Of a stretch of 64,000 nucleotides of DNA, positions 45,238 through 53,997 are shown piece after piece (the stretch's first letter is position 1; each line of letters begins with the position of its first letter). The DNA is from Gammaproteobacteria bacterium (GTDB lineage: Bacteria; Pseudomonadota; Gammaproteobacteria; Arenicellales; JAJDZL01): NCBI GenBank assembly GCA_022823625.1, contig JAJEHQ010000013.1, forward strand, positions 1 to 64,000, in the 5' to 3' direction. The notes below the pieces were generated by a model. The model made no database searches. It was not told the DNA's origin and worked only from the letters and a program-made list of their open reading frames with translations. The translations under genes and the position numbers were made by a program.

Positions 45238-46256
45238 TGTCTTGACCAGCTTCCTCCCATCAGGCCCTGTGGTCTGACTGCGAGAACAATTACCATAATC
45301 AAAAATGTTACCACCACGCCATACGTGGGAAAGTATGCCAATCCAAACTGTTCCGCAAGTCCGATAAGCAGTGCACCAATTGCTGCACCCGGGACGGAAC
45401 CGAGTCCGCCGACAATCACAACAATTAGCGAAGCGAGCAGATAGCGCACGTCTTCACCAGGGGATATCGAAAGTGCAGTTCCACCAACAACACCTGCGAA
45501 TCCGGCGAGTCCAGCACCAATGCCGAATACCAGTACAAAAACCAGTTGAACGTTTACACCAGATGCAGACAGCATGTCGCGATCATTGACACCTGCACGA
45601 ATCATCATGCCAACTTTTGTACGATTTAAAAATAGCCAAAGTGCAGCTCCTACTGCAACGGCTACGAAAAAGACTGCGAGCCGGTAGATGGGATACTTGA
45701 TGTAAACGGCATCACCCGAGGAACGAATGGTGGACACAACTGGCAGTTGAGCGGCACCAAACAGCCAGTCTGGCGGCGTGAACTGATAGGTGGCTCCAGT
45801 CCAGATCGCAAGCATCAGATCTGCGACAATGATCGAAATTGCGATCGTGACCAGCGTTTGACGAATGTCATCACCTTCCATTCTTCGAAACACCAGCGTT
45901 TGCATTAGCATTCCGCTCAGGGCGACTACGACGAATGCTATTGCCAACCCCAAAAACCAACTACCGGTTGTATCTGCAACTTCGTAACCAATGTAAGCGC
46001 CAAGCAGATACATTGATCCGTGCGCGAGATTAACGTTGCGCATCAAACCAAATATCAGTGTAAATCCACTGGCGACCAGAAAATAGAGTCCGCCAAGTGT
46101 GAGGCCGTTAAGGAGTGTGTTGACGAAAGTTTTTTTGCGCCCTAAGATTTCAATGAGCCATTGCGGCCACACTGCGAAAATCAGCCAAAGAAGGATGACT
46201 GCAAAAAGCAGAATCACTATCGACCAAAAGGTATGTTGCTCTATGAATCGCCGCAT
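45234..46256 (-). CDS. livH: LivH-type ABC permease
   Basis: A 340-aa inner-membrane permease and the first full gene of the operon. TLLNGLTLGGLYFLVASGFT, LIFGLMRNVNLAHGSMYLLG, the coupling loop IRAGVNDRDMLSASGVNV and GVVGGTALSISPGEDVRYLL are typical. An extra hydrophobic N-terminal helix (WSIVILLFAVILLWLIFAVW) precedes the usual core. About 440 bases of upstream DNA should hold the operon promoter. Confidence 0.93.
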   Translation of the reverse strand: MRRFIEQHTFWSIVILLFAVILLWLIFAVWPQWLIEILGRKKTFVNTLLNGLTLGGLYFLVASGFTLIFGLMRNVNLAHGSMYLLGAYIGYEVADTTGSWFLGLAIAFVVVALSGMLMQTLVFRRMEGDDIRQTLVTIAISIIVADLMLAIWTGATYQFTPPDWLFGAAQLPVVSTIRSSGDAVYIKYPIYRLAVFFVAVAVGAALWLFLNRTKVGMMIRAGVNDRDMLSASGVNVQLVFVLVFGIGAGLAGFAGVVGGTALSISPGEDVRYLLASLIVVIVGGLGSVPGAAIGALLIGLAEQFGLAYFPTYGVVVTFLIMVIVLAVRPQGLMGGSWSRQ

Positions 46257-46279
46257 TACTCAATTTGCCAACCAGTTAA

Positions 46280-46399
46280 CTAGCCGCCTCCGATCGGCTT
46301 GAGTCTCAGCCCTTCGAAGACATAGAAAAAAGGAATGGGTGTCGTTTCTTCGACCCACATTTCCACTGCATCAGGTCTGCTAGTCCCCTTGCAACCCAC
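46280..46399 (-). CDS. Possible short leader ORF upstream of livH
   Basis: On the minus strand, GTG 46399 opens 39 codons to TAG 46280-46282, ending 24 bases before the livH ATG. The peptide begins VGCKGTSRPDAVEMWVEETT and ends PIPFFYVFEGLRLKPIGGG. The frame also extends a few codons upstream (YYC before VGC, giving a CxxC) to a TAA at 46409-46411. The composition looks protein-like rather than random. It might be a leader peptide, or the tail of a decayed gene. No ribosome site or homologue can be shown. Confidence 0.3.
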   Translation of the reverse strand: MGCKGTSRPDAVEMWVEETTPIPFFYVFEGLRLKPIGGG

Positions 46400-46697
46400 G
46401 CAGTAATATTAGATAAGCTATTACAAGATTGGCTCAAATACTCTCCACTTCGCTGTCGTAACAATTCTACATTGAACGCGAGTTGATGAGTAGATTATTC
46501 CGATTGCGTCCCGACTGTGTGGGATGGTTGGGGAGTGTTGGAAAATCAATATGAAGAAAAAACAGGAATTTTGCAAATAGATATTCGAATTAGCGTAATG
46601 AAGGATTCACGTCGAAAGTGCCAATGTTCCATTTACATTGGTGTTGATATTGTTTCAATCCATGAATCTTCTGCTAAACGGCACTTGCTCAGGTAAA
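46400..46697. other. Liv operon upstream region with inverted repeat
   Basis: No gene is recognised. The main feature is a perfect inverted repeat CCAATGT-tccattt-ACATTGG at 46621-46641, about 60 bases past the methyltransferase stop and about 365 bases before livH. It could end the methyltransferase transcript, though there is no T-run, or be an operator for the liv/Tm-1 operon. AT-rich DNA at 46400-46600 is the likely promoter zone. Confidence 0.35.
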
Positions 46698-47261
46698 TTA
46701 TGTTTTGGTGGCGACAATCGCACTAGAAGTCTGAGATGAATCAAGGCAGTCGTCCCTCAGGAAAATCATGTCTAAACGACCAAACATTGTCGTCAATTCA
46801 CCTGGTGCCAGCACATATTTCGGGTTAAATTTCGGGTTCTTTTTTAGAAAATTTCTATTGAAAGTTTTCATGAGAAAATGCCCACCCGGCACCAGCGCAT
46901 CGCAGATATTTTCAGACAAATCTCGATTCAAGTAGTTAAAGCAGATGATCGCGTCCAGACTTTGTGACGGCAGTCGAAAGTCAGTTAGATCAGCTACGAT
47001 TGGGTGAATTGCCAAGCCTCTGACTTTCGCTTCACCAGTACTGCGATGCAGCGCAATCCGACTGCAGTCAATCGGCATCACATAACAGCCCTGAGCAGCA
47101 AGAAGCAGTGAGTGTCGACCCCGACCACTTGCCAGATCTACTATCCGCTGATCAGGCTTGAAAAGTTCCAAATATTCAATCAGAAACGGGTCTGGTTTTG
47201 GAACTTCGGTGTTTTCTCGCTTTCGATACTTGTCGTTCCAGCGAATGGCATCATCAGACAC
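46698..47261 (-). CDS. SAM-dependent methyltransferase (TehB-like)
   Basis: A 187-aa class I methyltransferase. WNDKYRKRENTEVPKPDPFL at the N-terminus, motif I IVDLASGRGRHSLLLAAQG, the acidic end of strand 2 (MPIDCSRIAL), DAIICFNYLNRDL as motif IV and PGGHFLMKTFN as motif VI are clear. It resembles the TehB/thiol-methyltransferase group; the target is unknown. It follows moeA by 10 bases and probably shares the moaC-moeA transcript. Confidence 0.85.
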   Translation of the reverse strand: MSDDAIRWNDKYRKRENTEVPKPDPFLIEYLELFKPDQRIVDLASGRGRHSLLLAAQGCYVMPIDCSRIALHRSTGEAKVRGLAIHPIVADLTDFRLPSQSLDAIICFNYLNRDLSENICDALVPGGHFLMKTFNRNFLKKNPKFNPKYVLAPGELTTMFGRLDMIFLRDDCLDSSQTSSAIVATKT

Positions 47262-47271
47262 CGGACAAACC

Positions 47272-48543
47272 TCAGAATTCGGTTTTGAATGGCTGGACCT
47301 TTACTATTTGACCCGCATCGACATTTCCCCACTCGAGTGGCAGCACGATATAGCAATTTGCTTTGCTCATCGACGTCAATACACTGGAGTTCTGGTTTCC
47401 GGTTGTCTCTACAAATGCCTTTCCGTTTTGGTCGTAGAATAGAACACCTCGTTGAAATTCAAGCCTTCCAGGAGTTTTGAATATCGGGTTCGCACATCGC
47501 GCTGAAATTTCCAGAGGCTTGACTTGATTTTCTCCCTTGAGTTTTCTAAGCGCAGGTTTGACAAATTTGTCAAAGGTCACGACAACAGAAACAGGATTAC
47601 CTGGCAAACCAAAAAACCAACTGTTTTTGATCTTGCCAAATGCCAGCGGCCGGCCCGGGCGCATGGCAACTTTCCAAAGTTTCAATTCACCCAATGTTTC
47701 AAGAGCTTGTCTGACAAAATCTGAATCCCCAACTGATGCACCAGCTGTGGTGATAATGACATCCGCTTCTTCTGCACCCTTTGCCAGAGTTGCAATCGTT
47801 TCATCCAGGTTGTCACGCACCACTCCCAAATCAATAGACAGGACCTGGGCTCTATCCAGCAGGGCGAACAGTGTATAGCGATTGCTGTCGTAAACATCGC
47901 CGGCGCGAAGTGATTCGCCTACACTGCGAAGTTCGTCCCCCGTTGAACAGAATGCGACTTTCGGTGTTCGCTTTACCAGGATGTTCTCGCAGCCAACCGA
48001 AGCCAGAAGGCCTAATTCCGCCATCCCAATTGCTTGCCCCTCACGGACGGCAATTTCACCTGCCGATATATCTTCACCCGCGTTTCGAACATGTTGACCT
48101 TTGTTATGATCACGCCGAGTAACCACGTATTCGTTTTCTTTCTCGCAGTCTTCTTGCATGAGTACAGTATCAAGTTGATCTGGAACCACTCCGCCTGTGA
48201 AAATGCGGATGCATTCACCTGATTTGAGATTCCCTGGGTAAGGACTGCCAGCTGCTGAAGTGCCGACTAACTTTAAACGTGAAACGTCTCCTTTGACGGA
48301 AAGGTCAGCGAACTGACAGGCGTAACCGTCCATCGCCGAATTTCGATGGCCTGGAACATCCGATTTTGCAGTGATGTCCTCCGCTGCCACTCTGTGAATC
48401 GCTTCTCGAATCGGTAAGCGTTCAGATTGACTGATCGGTTCGATGTTCGACAGGATTTCGGCCAGCGCAACATCATAGGGAGTTGATGGCAAATCACAAG
48501 CATCAACCGTAGCAGAGGGTTGAACGATGTCAGTCTGACTCAC
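47272..48543 (-). CDS. moeA: Molybdopterin molybdenumtransferase
   Basis: Inserts molybdate into adenylylated molybdopterin, the last step of Mo-cofactor synthesis. About 423 aa. [52 protein letters not shown] with the catalytic acidic residues, [11 protein letters not shown] and GLPGNPVSV are family motifs. GTG 48543 gives a 14-base overlap with moaC and the usual N-terminus. A longer frame from 48579 would overlap moaC by 50 bases. Confidence 0.93.
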   Translation of the reverse strand: MSQTDIVQPSATVDACDLPSTPYDVALAEILSNIEPISQSERLPIREAIHRVAAEDITAKSDVPGHRNSAMDGYACQFADLSVKGDVSRLKLVGTSAAGSPYPGNLKSGECIRIFTGGVVPDQLDTVLMQEDCEKENEYVVTRRDHNKGQHVRNAGEDISAGEIAVREGQAIGMAELGLLASVGCENILVKRTPKVAFCSTGDELRSVGESLRAGDVYDSNRYTLFALLDRAQVLSIDLGVVRDNLDETIATLAKGAEEADVIITTAGASVGDSDFVRQALETLGELKLWKVAMRPGRPLAFGKIKNSWFFGLPGNPVSVVVTFDKFVKPALRKLKGENQVKPLEISARCANPIFKTPGRLEFQRGVLFYDQNGKAFVETTGNQNSSVLTSMSKANCYIVLPLEWGNVDAGQIVKVQPFKTEF

Positions 48544-49012
48544 GTTTCCAGTGCCCGGATCGACCGCCAGATTTTTCAATTAGTTGAACCTTTTCGATGA
48601 CCATGCCCCGGTCTACTGCTTTACACATATCGTAAACAGTCAAGAGTGCCACTTGAACAGCGGTCAGCGCTTCCATTTCAACTCCCGTTCTGTCTTTTGT
48701 CTTGACGGTTGCACGGCAGTGGACGACTGAGCGGTCAGGTTGGCACTCCAGATTTACTGTTACGTGTGTCAAAGACAGCGGATGGCATAGGGGGACAAGG
48801 TCCGCAGTTCTTTTCGCAGCCATAACGCCAGCAAGCTGGGCTACTGCAAGTACATCGCCTTTCTTGTTCTGATTGGAAGTAATCTGAGCCAGTGTTTCTT
48901 CTGACATGCGGATATGCCCGTCTGCAATAGCTTTTCGTTCGGTTTCCTGTTTGGCACCGACGTCAACCATGTGGGCATCGCCCTGCTTACTGAAATGTGT
49001 AAATTCGTTCAA
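48530..49012 (-). CDS. moaC: Cyclic pyranopterin monophosphate synthase
   Basis: Acts with MoaA to turn GTP into cyclic pyranopterin monophosphate. It is 160 aa. [35 protein letters not shown] and [20 protein letters not shown] with [11 protein letters not shown] are all conserved, including the catalytic Lys and Asp residues. It overlaps moeA by 14 bases and is divergent from moeB, with about 60 AT-rich bases between them likely holding both promoters. No moaA is in the window. Confidence 0.95.
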   Translation of the reverse strand: MNEFTHFSKQGDAHMVDVGAKQETERKAIADGHIRMSEETLAQITSNQNKKGDVLAVAQLAGVMAAKRTADLVPLCHPLSLTHVTVNLECQPDRSVVHCRATVKTKDRTGVEMEALTAVQVALLTVYDMCKAVDRGMVIEKVQLIEKSGGRSGHWKRESD

Positions 49013-49073
49013 AGGAAAAGTTAGGTCTCTTAGCGATGTCTGATAAATCTTATAAATGATATAACTTTAAGGT

Positions 49074-49844
49074 ATGGACGATTCCACGCTCTTGCGCTAC
49101 AACCGGCAGATTATGATGCCTCCAGTTGGTATCGAAGGTCAGCAGAAAATTATGGATTCCACGGTGCTAATCGTGGGACTTGGGGGTCTCGGATCACCCG
49201 TTGCAATGTATCTGGCATCAAGTGGCGTTGGACACCTTGTGCTCAATGATTATGATGAGGTTGACCTTTCCAACCTTCAACGACAGATAGTCCATACAAC
49301 CGCTTCTGTCGGAACGCCGAAAGTGGAATCAGCGATTGAAACTCTGAGGGCCTTAAATTCAGAAATCAGGTTAACGGGGCTCAATAAAAAACTTAATCGC
49401 GAAGAGATTTTCGAACAGGTTTCCAGTGCAGATGTTGTGGTTGATGCCACAGATAATTTCGATATACGATTTGCGATTAATGAGGCCTGTGTAAATACCC
49501 GAACTGCGCTGGTTTCGGGTGCAGCGATTCGCATGGAAGGGCACTTGATTGTTTATCGAGCAGATCTTGATGACAGTGCTTGTTTTCGTTGTCTTTACAG
49601 CCCAGAAGATGAGCCACAGGAGCGTTGCAGTGAAACTGGAGTGCTGGGGTCGCTATGCGGAACAATCGGATCGCTGCAGGCAACCGAGGTATTAAAAATC
49701 ATCGCGAATCTCGGTCCTGCAACGTATGGCAGACTTGTACTGTTTGACGCTGCTCGAACAGAATGGCAAGAGGTACGAATACACAAAGACCCATCCTGCC
49801 CAGTCTGTGGAAATGAATCCCAGATGCTGCGAGCAGCAACGTAG
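49074..49844 (+). CDS. moeB: MoaD adenylyltransferase MoeB (ThiF/HesA family)
   Basis: A 256-aa E1-like enzyme that adenylates the C-terminal glycine of MoaD so it can be thiocarboxylated. The ATP motif is VLIVGLGGLGSPVAMYLASS, followed by LVLNDYDEVDLSNLQRQI, VVDATDNFDIRFAINEACV and the zinc site (CFRC ... CPVC). RYNRQIMMP is the usual start. A role in thiamin synthesis (ThiF) is an alternative, but the position opposite moaC and the presence of moaD favour MoeB. It has no C-terminal rhodanese domain. Confidence 0.9.
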   Translation: MDDSTLLRYNRQIMMPPVGIEGQQKIMDSTVLIVGLGGLGSPVAMYLASSGVGHLVLNDYDEVDLSNLQRQIVHTTASVGTPKVESAIETLRALNSEIRLTGLNKKLNREEIFEQVSSADVVVDATDNFDIRFAINEACVNTRTALVSGAAIRMEGHLIVYRADLDDSACFRCLYSPEDEPQERCSETGVLGSLCGTIGSLQATEVLKIIANLGPATYGRLVLFDAARTEWQEVRIHKDPSCPVCGNESQMLRAAT

Positions 49845-49877
49845 TCGCTCAATTCAATCCTCAACAAGGAGAACTCA

Positions 49878-50444
49878 ATGCCTGCTGTTGAATCGAAAAT
49901 GATTGAACTTGGAACAATCGCTCCAGAGTTTACCTTACCCAATACCAATTCGAACTATTCTGATCAATCGGTTTCGCTTTCAGATTATTTCGATTCAAAA
50001 GGCATTCTTATCGCATTTATTTGCAACCATTGTCCCTACGTTGTTCAGATTAAGTCAGGTTTTGCCGATTTCGCCAGGGAATATCAGAAAAAAGGATTTG
50101 CCGTCGTAGCCATTAGTTCCAATGATGTTTCCACGCATCCGGCTGATGGACCTGAGAATATGGCGGCAGATGCTTTACGCTACGGGTACAGCTTTCCTTA
50201 TCTATATGATGAGTCACAGGCTGTTGCCCGCGCCTACGATGCACAATGCACTCCCGACTTTTACCTATTCGATTCCGAGAACAAACTAGTGTATCGGGGA
50301 CAGTTTGATGGCAGTCGGCCAGGTAATGACGTTGCGGTGACTGGCGTTGATCTTCGCATGGCTGCTGATGCTCTTCTAACAGGTCAACCGGTATCGGAAA
50401 ATCAGATCGCAAGTCTCGGTTGTAGCATCAAGTGGAAAGCATGA
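49878..50444 (+). CDS. Thioredoxin-like (AhpC/TSA fold) protein
   Basis: A 188-aa thioredoxin-fold protein. APEFTLPNTNS at the N-terminus, the redox-type motif FICNHCPYVVQIKSGFADFA (C-x-x-C) and the cis-Pro region AYDAQCTPDFYLFDSENKLV place it in the CNHCPYV group of thioredoxin-like proteins. No signal peptide is seen, so it is cytosolic. An extra Cys precedes the cis-Pro. It may act as a peroxiredoxin-like reductase; the partner is unknown. AAGGAG lies 8 bases before the ATG. Confidence 0.88.
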   Translation: MPAVESKMIELGTIAPEFTLPNTNSNYSDQSVSLSDYFDSKGILIAFICNHCPYVVQIKSGFADFAREYQKKGFAVVAISSNDVSTHPADGPENMAADALRYGYSFPYLYDESQAVARAYDAQCTPDFYLFDSENKLVYRGQFDGSRPGNDVAVTGVDLRMAADALLTGQPVSENQIASLGCSIKWKA

Positions 50445-50520
50445 ATTACCTGAATTGGATCCTGTTTCTTTGATTAAAGAGCTGACTGAGTTTTAACCAT
50501 ACGAAAATAATCGAAAGGTC

Positions 50521-51708
50521 ATGGCACTGGAAAGCGCATCGCACGTAATTTCCATAGAGCATTCGCTGGTACTTGTTTATGGGGGTGCCGCGATTTTGGG
50601 TACTATCGCACTGATTGCCCGTCAGGTATTGCCTGTTGTCTATATCTTTTTGGGCGCTTTGATCGGTCCGGGTGGATTCAAGCTGATTCCGGATTTGGCG
50701 ATTGTCGACGAGTTAGCCAACATTGGAATCATTTTCCTGCTTTTCTTGCTGGGTATGGATTTGTACCCACAAAAACTGCTCAAGATTTTTCAGTCTGTGA
50801 CTGTAGTTACTGCGGCAACCTCTGTAATTTTCTTCGGATTGGGGTTCGCAGTCGCCTTTCTCTTCGGTTTCACCATCGTCGAGGCGGTTGTGACGGGTGT
50901 CGCGACGGGTCTTTCCAGCACAATTATTGGTATTAAGCTGCTACCGACAACAGTGTTGCATCATCGGCATATCGGCGAGTTAATGATCGGGGTTCTCCTG
51001 CTGCAGGACCTGCTTGCGATCATGGCGTTGATAGCCATTGAGGAACTCGGGCAACACGCAGAATTCGGATTGACAGTGCTTCGACCGCTTGTTACGCTAC
51101 CGTTCTATATTTGGCTGGCGTTTCTGCTTGAACGATTTGTCATTCGAATTTTGCTTCAAAAATTTGATCAAATTCATGAGTATCTATTTCTGATGACCAT
51201 TGCCTGGTGCCTTGGTATGGGCTACCTCGCAACACTATTTGGGCTGTCTCACGAAATTGGCGCATTTGTTGCTGGTGTAGCCTTGGCGGCATCACCGATA
51301 GCTCGTTTCATTGCAGAGCGTCTGCATGCAATTCGAGATTTCTTTCTTGTGCTGTTTTTCGTTGCCGTTGGTGCACATTTCGATAGTGGCGCATTTGCTG
51401 ATGTAGTTATTCCATCTCTGGTATTGGCGTTGTTGGTACTGACGGTCAAGCCGGTTGCCTATCGCTACTTTTTTGGATTTATTGGGGAGCGAAGCAAGAC
51501 GGGATGGGAGTGTGGATTTCGATTGGGACAATTGAGTGAATTTTCCATTTTGATTGTCTTCATTGCGAGTGCTTCCGGTGTGATCAGTGCGATGGTTGCT
51601 GATTTTCTGCTTGTTGCAACTGTGCTGACGTTTGTCGGGTCCTCGTATCTCATTGTGTTTCGCTACCCGTCACCAGTCGCGGTTTCTGACCGGTTAAGGC
51701 GCGACTGA
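50521..51708 (+). CDS. KefB/GerN-type cation:proton antiporter
   Basis: A 395-aa inner-membrane protein of the CPA2 (Na_H_Exchanger) family with about 12 hydrophobic segments. Typical pieces are VYIFLGALIGPGGFKLIPDL, the ion-pathway region ATGLSSTIIGIKLL, LLLQDLLAIMALI and FGLSHEIGAFVAGVALAASP. It ends with the membrane domain and lacks the C-terminal RCK/TrkA-N regulatory domain of full KefB/KefC. The ion may be K+ or Na+. Confidence 0.87.
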   Translation: MALESASHVISIEHSLVLVYGGAAILGTIALIARQVLPVVYIFLGALIGPGGFKLIPDLAIVDELANIGIIFLLFLLGMDLYPQKLLKIFQSVTVVTAATSVIFFGLGFAVAFLFGFTIVEAVVTGVATGLSSTIIGIKLLPTTVLHHRHIGELMIGVLLLQDLLAIMALIAIEELGQHAEFGLTVLRPLVTLPFYIWLAFLLERFVIRILLQKFDQIHEYLFLMTIAWCLGMGYLATLFGLSHEIGAFVAGVALAASPIARFIAERLHAIRDFFLVLFFVAVGAHFDSGAFADVVIPSLVLALLVLTVKPVAYRYFFGFIGERSKTGWECGFRLGQLSEFSILIVFIASASGVISAMVADFLLVATVLTFVGSSYLIVFRYPSPVAVSDRLRRD

Positions 51709-51723
51709 ACGCACTCAATATCG

Positions 51724-52602
51724 ATGCCCGACAATTCCAACGGTACCGAGTCCATCGTCGTTGCCGGTGCCGGCTACACTGGCCAGCGGTTGTTGAAACT
51801 ACTGACCGGTCAGGCCTCGCGAGTTGTCGCACTGTCCAAATCTTCGAATTGCACGTTGTCTGGCGTTGATTCCATTCAAATCGACTTTGACTCAAATACC
51901 CCCACCCGAATTGAAGTTGGAGAGAATGCGCGCGTCTGTTACTTTGTTCCTCCGGGTAGTGACAGCACACCTGAGGCAAGAATAGAGAAATTTTTTGAGA
52001 AAGTGTTGGACAGTCTTCCTGTTCGGGTGGTGTTGATCAGTACAACCGGTGTATATGGCAATTGTGATGGTGATTGGGTTGACGAAACATGGCAATTGAA
52101 TCCGCAGACAGACCGGGCATTGCGAAGGCTTGAGGTGGAGAAGTACTGCAGTAGTTGGGCGGAAATACACGGTGTGAGTCTCGCGATATTACGCGTGGCG
52201 GGAATTTATGGACCCGGGCGTGTTCCGACTGAACGGCTTCGGCAGGGGATTGTATTGCCAAAGAGTCAATCAGGAGGTTTTTCAAACAGAATTCATGTAG
52301 ACGATTTGGCGGCGATTTGCGCTGCCGGATTGGCTGGAGATGCAACGGGTGTATTTAATGTGTCGGATGGCCACCCGCTGCGCTATCGCGATTACTTTGA
52401 TCTGGTAGCGGAGGTCTGGGGCTTGCCGAAGGTAAAAGGGGATGATGAGAATGTATCTCGCAATCAAATCAGCCCGACAATGAGATCGTATCTGAGAGAA
52501 TCCAGAAAAATTGTCAATCAAAAATTGCTTGAGACCTTTTCAATTGAGTTGCAGTATCCACATCCGCGGCAGGGATTGATAGCCTGTCGAGAAGCGGATT
52601 GA
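51724..52602 (+). CDS. NAD-dependent epimerase/dehydratase-like protein (YeeZ-type)
   Basis: A 292-aa extended short-chain dehydrogenase-fold protein. The nucleotide motif is VVAGAGYTGQRLLKLLTG. STTGVYGNCDGDWVDE (active-site Ser/Thr with a Tyr in VYG), a possible catalytic-type EKYC segment, RVAGIYGPGRVPTERLRQG and NRIHVDDLAAICAAGL follow. It resembles YeeZ-like proteins of unknown substrate. It starts 15 bases after the antiporter gene, so it may be co-transcribed, and converges on the amine oxidase. Confidence 0.82.
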   Translation: MPDNSNGTESIVVAGAGYTGQRLLKLLTGQASRVVALSKSSNCTLSGVDSIQIDFDSNTPTRIEVGENARVCYFVPPGSDSTPEARIEKFFEKVLDSLPVRVVLISTTGVYGNCDGDWVDETWQLNPQTDRALRRLEVEKYCSSWAEIHGVSLAILRVAGIYGPGRVPTERLRQGIVLPKSQSGGFSNRIHVDDLAAICAAGLAGDATGVFNVSDGHPLRYRDYFDLVAEVWGLPKVKGDDENVSRNQISPTMRSYLRESRKIVNQKLLETFSIELQYPHPRQGLIACREAD

Positions 52603-52695
52603 ATGCAGGATAACCCTTTTCACCAATTTGGTGGATTGTTTGTTTTGGCAAGCTCACCAGTTCCGGATTTGTTGCGCAAAGTGATTACGACTCGG

Positions 52696-53931
52696 TTAGC
52701 GGGGTAGCTGACTAACTTTGATTGCAACCTCTTGTCCAGAGGCGAAGGCGCCAGCAACAGTCGCCCACATTGGAGAATGACACGCCTCGCCAGCAAAGAA
52801 AATCCTTTCTCCGACGGGTTCATTTAACGTCGCTCTCATTTGAAATGCGCCGGGTTCTGCACTGGCGTAAGATCCAAGTGTATATGGATTCTCCAGCCAG
52901 GCAGAAGCTGCGCCTCTGATGAAATTCTTTTTGATTGAACTGCCAAATATCGTAACCAGCTCACCCAGAGCATAATCGATACAGGCTTCTTCGCCAAGGG
53001 CAATGAGTTCTCGTGCGAGATTACCGCCGATATCACAGAATGTCAGGCCTGAATTACAGATGTTGGCCAGCGCGCCAAATCCTTCTCGTGAGTTATTGGG
53101 CATAGAGATGATGTAAGTATCAGGCTGTCTGAAGCAGCTGTTTTCAATGAATTGGAGAACAACATGTTCATAACAACCCATCGAAACTGCATTGAATGCT
53201 TCCTGTTTGGCGATTGGTAGATTGGGTGAAAACTGAATTCTGTCACCCGATAAGACACCTATGGACACGGTGACAATCACTGCACGGGCTCCAATGGTGC
53301 CTTGATTCGTTTTGACTTTCACACCATCACCCGACCAGTCGATCGCATTGACTTCAGTCTTGAGCGAAACTGGCAGCGTTGCACCATAGTGTGCAACTAT
53401 TGTTCCAAATCCTTGCCGACAAAACCAGTCTGAATCACCAAGCAGTCCAGAATATTCGAATACAGAGAACTCGTGAATTTCCTTCCCCATAATCCACGGA
53501 CCGTAAATGAAATCGGAGACGCGTTCGGAGGATAGCGAAGCTGTCGCATCGGCTACAGAAATATCTTGATTGCTATCTATTGCCTGTTGAATGGCAGACC
53601 AATATTCGTCGTGGGACTGTTGAATCGTCGATAACCCATTTGGCTGTCTCTGATTTTGCTTATAGAGGCTGAAGTTTCTGGCATCTGGATAGAGATCAAA
53701 CCCATTGTCCTTCCCATAGGATAGAAAAAAGTTCCTATCTCCATAGTGCAGCCAGTGCGCACCGACATCATACGGAACGCCAAATGTTTCCAGATCTGTC
53801 CAGCAGCGACCGCCAATACGTTCAGCAGCTTCGACTACGATGATATCCAGACCCTTTCCAATCAATGTGTAGGCGGCAGAAATCCCTGCCGCGCCTGCGC
53901 CAACTACGACAACATCAGTGTGACTGTCCAA
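52696..53931 (-). CDS. Flavin-dependent amine oxidase
   Basis: A 411-aa FAD protein of the monoamine/polyamine oxidase family. The dinucleotide motif is VVVVGAGAAGISAAYTLIGK, then VVEAAERIGGRCWTD. The substrate domain holds YDVGAHWLHYG, and the C-terminal FAD motif is IFFAGEACHSPMWATVAGAF. No signal peptide or twin-arginine motif is visible. It should oxidise an amine, making an aldehyde and peroxide. It is monocistronic, converging on the epimerase-like gene. Confidence 0.88.
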   Translation of the reverse strand: MDSHTDVVVVGAGAAGISAAYTLIGKGLDIIVVEAAERIGGRCWTDLETFGVPYDVGAHWLHYGDRNFFLSYGKDNGFDLYPDARNFSLYKQNQRQPNGLSTIQQSHDEYWSAIQQAIDSNQDISVADATASLSSERVSDFIYGPWIMGKEIHEFSVFEYSGLLGDSDWFCRQGFGTIVAHYGATLPVSLKTEVNAIDWSGDGVKVKTNQGTIGARAVIVTVSIGVLSGDRIQFSPNLPIAKQEAFNAVSMGCYEHVVLQFIENSCFRQPDTYIISMPNNSREGFGALANICNSGLTFCDIGGNLARELIALGEEACIDYALGELVTIFGSSIKKNFIRGAASAWLENPYTLGSYASAEPGAFQMRATLNEPVGERIFFAGEACHSPMWATVAGAFASGQEVAIKVSQLPR

Positions 53932-53997
53932 GCGTAGTATTTCAGAAACTGAAGGGATGAAAGAGACGCTGTTGCCAGCCTTGCTGCCGATTCAAAT

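Noticed and set aside
42888..46256. Leucine/isoleucine/valine uptake as the function of the importer
   Set aside because: The family name reflects ancestry. Linkage to hydrolases, SRPBCC and reductase genes points to another substrate, so no amino-acid specificity is claimed.
52621..52633. CACCAA-t-TTGGTG palindrome between convergent genes
   Set aside because: A loop of one base cannot form a terminator hairpin, and there is no T-run. Probably chance.
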